A stretch of 10,221 nucleotides of DNA, taken from positions 1 through 10,221 of the forward strand of contig JAGWAQ010000047.1 of NCBI GenBank assembly GCA_021296375.1, read 5' to 3'. This document shows positions 6,990 through 10,221 of the stretch, piece after piece. This DNA is from Alphaproteobacteria bacterium (GTDB lineage Bacteria > Pseudomonadota > Alphaproteobacteria > Puniceispirillales > UBA1172). The first letter of the stretch is position 1. Every line of letters starts with the position of its first letter. Under the pieces are notes generated by a model. It saw nothing but the letters and a program-made list of their open reading frames with translations. It was not told the DNA's origin and made no database searches. The position numbers were made by a program, and so were the translations under genes.

Positions 6990-7913
6990 TTACGCCTCCC
7001 CCTTTGCGGCTTTGCCGGCGGCCACCCAGGCTTCACAGCAAGCTTTTGCGAGGTTGCGGACGCGGCCAATATAGCCCTGACGTTCGGCAACAGAGATCAC
7101 CCCGCGGGCATCGAGCAGGTTAAACAAATGACTGGCCTTCATGCACTGATCATAGGCCGGCAGAGGCAACGGCCGGTCGCCCGAAAGCAGGCTTGCGCAT
7201 TCGGCTTCGGCATCGAGGAAATGCTGCATTAGCGCATCGGTATTGGCGCGGTCAAAATTATTGTGGGAGTAATCGACTTCAGCTGTATGGAAAATATCGC
7301 CATATACCTTGCCGCCCTGGTCTTTCGGCACGCCATCCCAATCGAGATCATAGACATTTTCGACGCCCTGAATAAACATCACCAGCCGTTCAAGACCATA
7401 GGTCAATTCCACCGGCACGGGGTCACATTCGATCCCCCCCACCTGCTGAAAATAGGTGAATTGCGACACTTCCATGCCATCGCACCAGACTTCCCAGCCC
7501 AGACCCGCCGCGCCAAGAGTGGGGGATTCCCAATCATCTTCCACAAAACGAATATCATGGACAGCGGGGTTAAGGCCAATCGCCTTCAACGAGCCGAGGA
7601 ACAAATCCTGGCTATCGGCGGGGGATGGTTTCATGATCACCTGAAACTGGTAGTAATGCTGGAGCCGGTTGGGGTTTTCGCCATAGCGGCCATCCGACGG
7701 GCGGCGCGACGGCTGAACATAAGCGGCGTTCCAGATGTCATCGGGGCCAAGCGCGCGCAAGGTGGTGGCGGGGTGAAATGTGCCGGCCCCAACCTCCATG
7801 TCATAGGGCTGCAAGATCACGCACCCTTGATCCGCCCAGTACTGCTGGAGGGTCAGAATAATAGACTGGTAGCTTTTCCGCTTTGCCTTATCCGAAGAAG
7901 TTTCAGTGGTCAT
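6990..7913 (-). CDS. glyQ: Glycine-tRNA ligase, alpha subunit
   Basis: This is the catalytic chain (307 residues) of bacterial-type class II glycyl-tRNA synthetase; it activates glycine with ATP. Near-invariant family blocks are present: GAGTFHPATTLRALG (42-56), VQPSRRPSDGRYGENPNR (66-83), LQHYYQFQVIMKPSP (84-98), GLGWEVWCDGMEVSQFTYFQ and PVELTYGLERL (class II motif 3). The start ATG at 7913 has a weak CAGG ribosome site 7-8 nt upstream. An upstream in-frame ATG at 7976 would add a 21-residue Cys-rich stretch not typical of GlyQ, so I reject it. It forms one enzyme with the next gene, glyS. The 84-nt gap before it carries hairpins and a possible promoter. Confidence 0.97.
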   Translation of the reverse strand: MTTETSSDKAKRKSYQSIILTLQQYWADQGCVILQPYDMEVGAGTFHPATTLRALGPDDIWNAAYVQPSRRPSDGRYGENPNRLQHYYQFQVIMKPSPADSQDLFLGSLKAIGLNPAVHDIRFVEDDWESPTLGAAGLGWEVWCDGMEVSQFTYFQQVGGIECDPVPVELTYGLERLVMFIQGVENVYDLDWDGVPKDQGGKVYGDIFHTAEVDYSHNNFDRANTDALMQHFLDAEAECASLLSGDRPLPLPAYDQCMKASHLFNLLDARGVISVAERQGYIGRVRNLAKACCEAWVAAGKAAKGEA

Positions 7914-7941
7914 GTCAAAACCTGAACAGGAGATGTCGCAC

Positions 7942-8001
7942 CGCCAGCACGCGCTGGCGCAATAATCCCCGCACAATAGAGGATTGCGGGGCGGGCATCA
8001 A
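7942..8001 (-). promoter_or_regulatory. Pre-glyQ region: possible promoter plus two strong stem-loops
   Basis: Two perfect stems lie in the gap before glyQ: CCCCGCA 7967-7973 with TGCGGGG 7985-7991 (11-nt loop), and CGCCAGC 7942-7948 with GCTGGCG 7953-7959 (4-nt loop). Neither is followed by a U run on the minus strand, so they are not ordinary terminators. On the same strand TTGATG (8001-7996) and TATTGT (7978-7973) are 17 nt apart, each a four-of-six match to sigma-70 hexamers. If that promoter is used, transcription starts near 7966 and the second hairpin sits in the glyQ leader. Confidence 0.35.
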
Positions 8002-8207
8002 CCGCTGATCGGGCAATCTTTTTCGGCGCAAGGACTGTCAACCCAGGCCCCGCAAACTGCGCATTCCGTCATCTCCACTGTCGTGGATTTTTTGGCTTTG
8101 CTGGCGGCATCTGCGGTGACGTTATTGCGCCGCTCGATGGTGCGGAAAATAAACCACACCAGCACCAGCACAATCCCCAGAGTAATCAGTTTTGATGGCG
8201 ACAGCAT
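7998..8207 (-). CDS. Small single-helix membrane protein with a four-cysteine tail (function unknown)
   Basis: The protein has 69 residues. Residues 7-22 (LITLGIVLVLVWFIFR) form one membrane helix, followed by basic residues (R22, R26, R27), which suggests that the C-terminal part faces the cytoplasm. After a polar linker the tail carries C49-x2-C52-x7-C60-x4-C65 in the context ECAVCGAWVDSPCAEKDC, resembling a minimal zinc ribbon. It recalls small PP0621-like membrane proteins that end in a C-x2-C knuckle. AGAGG lies 5 nt before the ATG, and the gap to the S49 peptidase gene upstream is only 9 nt, so the two are almost certainly cotranscribed. The role is unknown; metal binding is inference from the cysteines alone. 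Confidence 0.8.
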   Translation of the reverse strand: MLSPSKLITLGIVLVLVWFIFRTIERRNNVTADAASKAKKSTTVEMTECAVCGAWVDSPCAEKDCPISG

Positions 8208-8216
8208 AGCAACCTC

Positions 8217-9059
8217 TTAAAGCCCGAAGCGTGAGCGGGCGGATTTTTCATCCATCACCGCGATCATGTGATCAATCGAATGTTCCGCCAGACGCGCCGT
8301 GACGCCATTTGACGACGACGACAGCCCCAGCATCGAGCGTTTGGGTTCGATCAGCTTGATGACAACCTTGTCCCCGAAGCGGGATTTGAGGGTCTGGCGC
8401 AATTCCCCGAGATGATCGATCAAGCCCAGCTCAACCGATTTGCCGCCGGTCCAGAACGCGCCGGAGAACAATTCCTTGTCGGTTTCCGTCAGCTTGGAGC
8501 CGCGGCGGGATTTGACCATCGCCACGAACTGCTCATGGATGTCACGCTGAAGGTCTTTCAGGCGATCGATATCTTCCTGATTTTCAGGCTGAAACGGGTC
8601 GAGCATGACTTTCTTTTCGCCAGGGGTATAAACACGGCGGGTGATGCCAAGCTTTTCGATCGCGCCTTCAAAACCAAACCCTGCCGACACCACGCCGATG
8701 GAGCCGATTACCGACGCGCCATTGGCGTAAATCTCATCCCCCGCGCAAGCCAGCCAATAGCCGCCTGACGCCGCCACGTCTTCAACAAAGCTGATGACAG
8801 GGATGTTTTTTTCACGCGACAAATGCCGGATGCGCTCAAAGATAAGCGCCGATTGCACCGGCGAGCCGCCAGGGGAATTGATCGCCAATGCCACGGCTTT
8901 CGCGCCCTTGGTGTTAAACGCCTTGTCGATGGAAGGGGAAAGCGCGGCCAGCGACAGGCCGCGGCGGGTGCCGCTGGACACAGCGATCATGCCTGTCAAG
9001 CGAAGCACGGGAACCGTCGGGGCAGGTTTGCCAAAAAGATTTTTGATGAAACTGAACAT
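8217..9059 (-). CDS. sppA: S49-family serine peptidase (SppA-like, short form)
   Basis: The protein has 280 residues with the S49/ClpP-like fold pattern. AINSPGGSPVQS (59-70) is the oxyanion/SPGG motif. DVAASGGYWLACAGDEI (94-110) holds the nucleophile Ser98. GSIGVVSAGFGFEG follows, and GEKKVMLDPF (147-156) holds the probable general base Lys150. The Ser-Lys spacing of 52 equals that of Bacillus SppA (Ser147/Lys199), the Ser-Lys dyad type. SppA enzymes degrade leftover signal peptides and membrane peptides. Unusually for SppA, no N-terminal membrane anchor is visible: the chain opens MFSFIKNLFGKPAPTVPVLR and goes straight into the domain. The ATG at 9059 has no good ribosome site, and a run of seven G lies about 20 nt upstream. 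Confidence 0.93.
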   Translation of the reverse strand: MFSFIKNLFGKPAPTVPVLRLTGMIAVSSGTRRGLSLAALSPSIDKAFNTKGAKAVALAINSPGGSPVQSALIFERIRHLSREKNIPVISFVEDVAASGGYWLACAGDEIYANGASVIGSIGVVSAGFGFEGAIEKLGITRRVYTPGEKKVMLDPFQPENQEDIDRLKDLQRDIHEQFVAMVKSRRGSKLTETDKELFSGAFWTGGKSVELGLIDHLGELRQTLKSRFGDKVVIKLIEPKRSMLGLSSSSNGVTARLAEHSIDHMIAVMDEKSARSRFGL

Positions 9060-9162
9060 AACTATCAGTACATCACATTGGGGGGGAAATTCAACACCGC
9101 ATCATCACGACGACAAGCGCAAGCTGAACAACGACAAGCGCGAGCTGAACAACGATCAGTAG
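9046..9162 (+). CDS. Doubtful 38-residue mini-ORF opposite the sppA start
   Basis: ATG at 9046 to TAG at 9162 encodes a polar peptide beginning MKLNITISTSHWGG and ending in two near-identical heptads, DKRKLNN and DKRELNN. In this frame the repeat uses codons frequent in GC-rich genomes (AAG, CGC, CTG, AAC). There is no ribosome site upstream, and the ORF overlaps both the sppA start and the trmN6 end on the other strand. It may simply be a chance reading of the repeat. Confidence 0.12.
   Translation: MKLNITISTSHWGGNSTPHHHDDKRKLNNDKRELNNDQ
9111..9152. repeat. 21-bp tandem repeat, two copies
   Basis: Two adjacent copies (9111-9131 and 9132-9152) of a 21-bp unit beginning CGACAAGCGC differ at one base (A to G). 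A third unit begins (CGA, 9153-9155) and breaks off at the trmN6 stop codon. The repeat fills much of the 96-nt gap (9060-9155) between trmN6 and sppA. Because the unit is a multiple of three, no stop arises in it in the trmN6 frame. Confidence 0.9.
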
Positions 9163-9941
9163 GGCAAGCGCACCTTGCCGAAATTGCGCCCCGGCGGCAA
9201 CAGGTCAATCGCCGCGCGGTGATGGCTGATGGCGTCCATCTCGGCGGTTAAATTCTCGGCATCCTTGCGCAGGATCAACGGCGGCAGCATGGTCAGCGCA
9301 CCTGAAATGCCTTTGCGTGCGGTGATCAGCACCCGGCTTGCCGGGGCATCGGGCAAACTGTGGATCGCGCGCAGGGAGACATCACCAAAGATTGGCGGCA
9401 GGGCGGCCAGCACCTCATCAAGGCGGTCGGCGCGGCTGATCATCACCATGCGGCCTTTCGGGGCAAGGGCTCCGGCGGAGGCCATGACCCAGGCGCCAAG
9501 ATCCGCCGCCGCCATCGACGCCTTGCGGTGATCATTGGCCGATAAAGATGAGGAAATGTCATTATAGGGGGGATTGGCGAGGACGAGATCATGACGACCA
9601 TGCCAGGGGGCCTTGGCCAATAAAGCGTCACTGGTGATGATGGTGATGCGATCCGAGAAGCCGTTGTCTTCGGCATTTCGCGCCAATAATGCCGCCATGT
9701 CGGGGTCGCGCTCAATGGCGGTGATCGGCAGTTTCGGCAATCGTGCCGCCAGCGCAATCGTCACCGCCCCCGCCCCCGCCCCCAATTCAAGCGGATGCTG
9801 GACATCAAGGGGAATGGCCGCCGCCAGCAGGATAGCGTCCGTGGTGGCGCGAAAACCGCGCGCCGGTTGCCGAAGGGTCAGGCTGCCGTCATACCAGCGG
9901 TCGCAGGTGAGATCCTGAGGCGCCATGATGCTATTCGTCAT
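9156..9941 (-). CDS. trmN6: SAM-dependent methyltransferase, TrmN6-like (tRNA1-Val adenine N6)
   Basis: The 261-residue class I methyltransferase resembles E. coli YfiC/TrmN6, which methylates N6 of A37 in tRNA-Val. The N-terminal block LTLRQPARGFRATTDAILLA (21-40) is the usual opening of this group. Motif I is LELGAGAGAVTIALAA (51-66), an acidic residue for SAM ribose binding is E87 in AIERDPD, and the catalytic NPPY of N6-adenine methylases is at 123-126. PKGRMVMISR and a basic C-terminal end complete the domain. The ATG at 9941 overlaps the DUF2007 stop by 11 nt, which suggests translational coupling; an alternative ATG lies five codons in (9926). The family call is firm, the tRNA target is by similarity. 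A longer frame to 10058 is only overlap with the preceding gene. Confidence 0.88.
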   Translation of the reverse strand: MTNSIMAPQDLTCDRWYDGSLTLRQPARGFRATTDAILLAAAIPLDVQHPLELGAGAGAVTIALAARLPKLPITAIERDPDMAALLARNAEDNGFSDRITIITSDALLAKAPWHGRHDLVLANPPYNDISSSLSANDHRKASMAAADLGAWVMASAGALAPKGRMVMISRADRLDEVLAALPPIFGDVSLRAIHSLPDAPASRVLITARKGISGALTMLPPLILRKDAENLTAEMDAISHHRAAIDLLPPGRNFGKVRLPY

Positions 9942-10149
9942 ACCATTGCTCGGCAGAGCGCAGGACCCGTTCCGCCTGCATGACGGCGTCATCCTCCACC
10001 GCCAGACGACGCGGGAACAAGCCGTTCTGCTGGCCGAGCAGATCGGCCATATGGCCATCCCTGATGGCGTAAATGATGCCGGCGTCTTTCAGCAATGCCT
10101 CAATGAAGGAGATCCGCACCGGATCAGTAATGGTCAGAATATCTTTCAT
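9931..10149 (-). CDS. DUF2007 family small protein
   Basis: This 72-residue soluble protein begins MKDILTITDPVRISFIEALL and continues KDAGIIYAIRDG...FPRRLAVEDDAVMQAERVL. This is the pattern of DUF2007 ('putative signal transducing protein'): a beta-strand opening, an NP/DP-V-x-I-S-x-I-E-A-L-L helix, then a ferredoxin-like beta-alpha-beta remainder. The biochemical role is unknown. It is the first gene of the leftward cluster within the window, and its stop overlaps the methyltransferase start. The only ribosome-site candidate (AAGGA near 10163-10167) is about 13 nt from the ATG, longer than normal. Confidence 0.88.
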   Translation of the reverse strand: MKDILTITDPVRISFIEALLKDAGIIYAIRDGHMADLLGQQNGLFPRRLAVEDDAVMQAERVLRSAEQWYDE

Positions 10150-10191
10150 GTCGCCATATCTTTCCTTTCGGCGAGTCTACACTGAAAGCAT

Positions 10192-10221
10192 CACGATTGA
10201 AAACCGCCACGATTGATAACC
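10192..10221. repeat. Two 14-nt direct repeats, 16-nt period, upstream of the operon
   Basis: CACGATTGAAAACC (10192-10205) and CACGATTGATAACC (10208-10221) match at 13 of 14 positions with a 2-nt spacer. They lie in the region preceding the DUF2007 start, where a promoter is expected. The second copy touches the window end, so further copies cannot be excluded. A binding site for a transcription factor is possible but not shown. Confidence 0.7.

Noticed and set aside
7914..7976. N-terminal extension of GlyQ by 21 residues
   Set aside because: The extension is Cys-rich, unlike GlyQ N-termini, and covers the hairpin region.
1..10221. Mobile elements, CRISPR arrays, tRNA or rRNA genes
   Set aside because: No transposase or integrase motifs, no spaced repeat array and no tRNA-like fold or rRNA signature was seen on either strand.

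Overview
The window looks like a chromosomal housekeeping segment of an alphaproteobacterium. The basis is family-level recognition, not a database search: a cysteine-free, roughly 72-residue L31; an MsbA-related ABC exporter of the kind found beside rpmE in this class; separate glyQ and glyS with ppdK directly behind them; and the run DUF2007 / TrmN6-like methyltransferase / short S49 peptidase / small Cys-rich membrane protein upstream of glyQ. Base composition is GC-rich and I see no mobile element, CRISPR array, tRNA or rRNA. I cannot name the genus.

Left part (1-2220). The N-terminal membrane domain of an ABC exporter runs leftward off the window edge. It is divergent from rpmE (ribosomal protein L31), which has a recognisable promoter, a hairpin just before its ribosome-binding site and a strong UUCG-loop terminator. 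Next comes a small heat-shock protein gene (Hsp20/IbpA-like). Its upstream region carries an RpoH-type promoter and a multi-hairpin leader whose last hairpin buries the Shine-Dalgarno sequence in a ROSE-type RNA thermometer fold. It ends in a perfect stem-loop terminator that can also serve the convergent operon from the right.

Right part (2239-10149). Seven genes lie on the minus strand and read leftward as a probable operon: DUF2007 protein, TrmN6-like SAM methyltransferase (11-nt overlap), S49 peptidase (after a 97-nt gap with a 21-bp tandem repeat), a 69-residue one-helix four-cysteine protein, glyQ, glyS (1-nt gap) and ppdK (19-nt gap). The glycyl-tRNA synthetase alpha and beta chains form one enzyme. 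PpdK interconverts pyruvate and phosphoenolpyruvate. A possible internal promoter and two strong hairpins precede glyQ, so glyQ-glyS-ppdK may be transcribed partly on its own. The right edge holds a pair of 14-nt direct repeats upstream of the operon.

No clearly new system is visible. The best leads are regulatory: the ROSE-like thermometer with RpoH promoter on hsp20, paired hairpins around the rpmE start, the pre-glyQ hairpins, the 16-nt-period repeats at the right edge, and a tandem-repeat mini-ORF between trmN6 and sppA.
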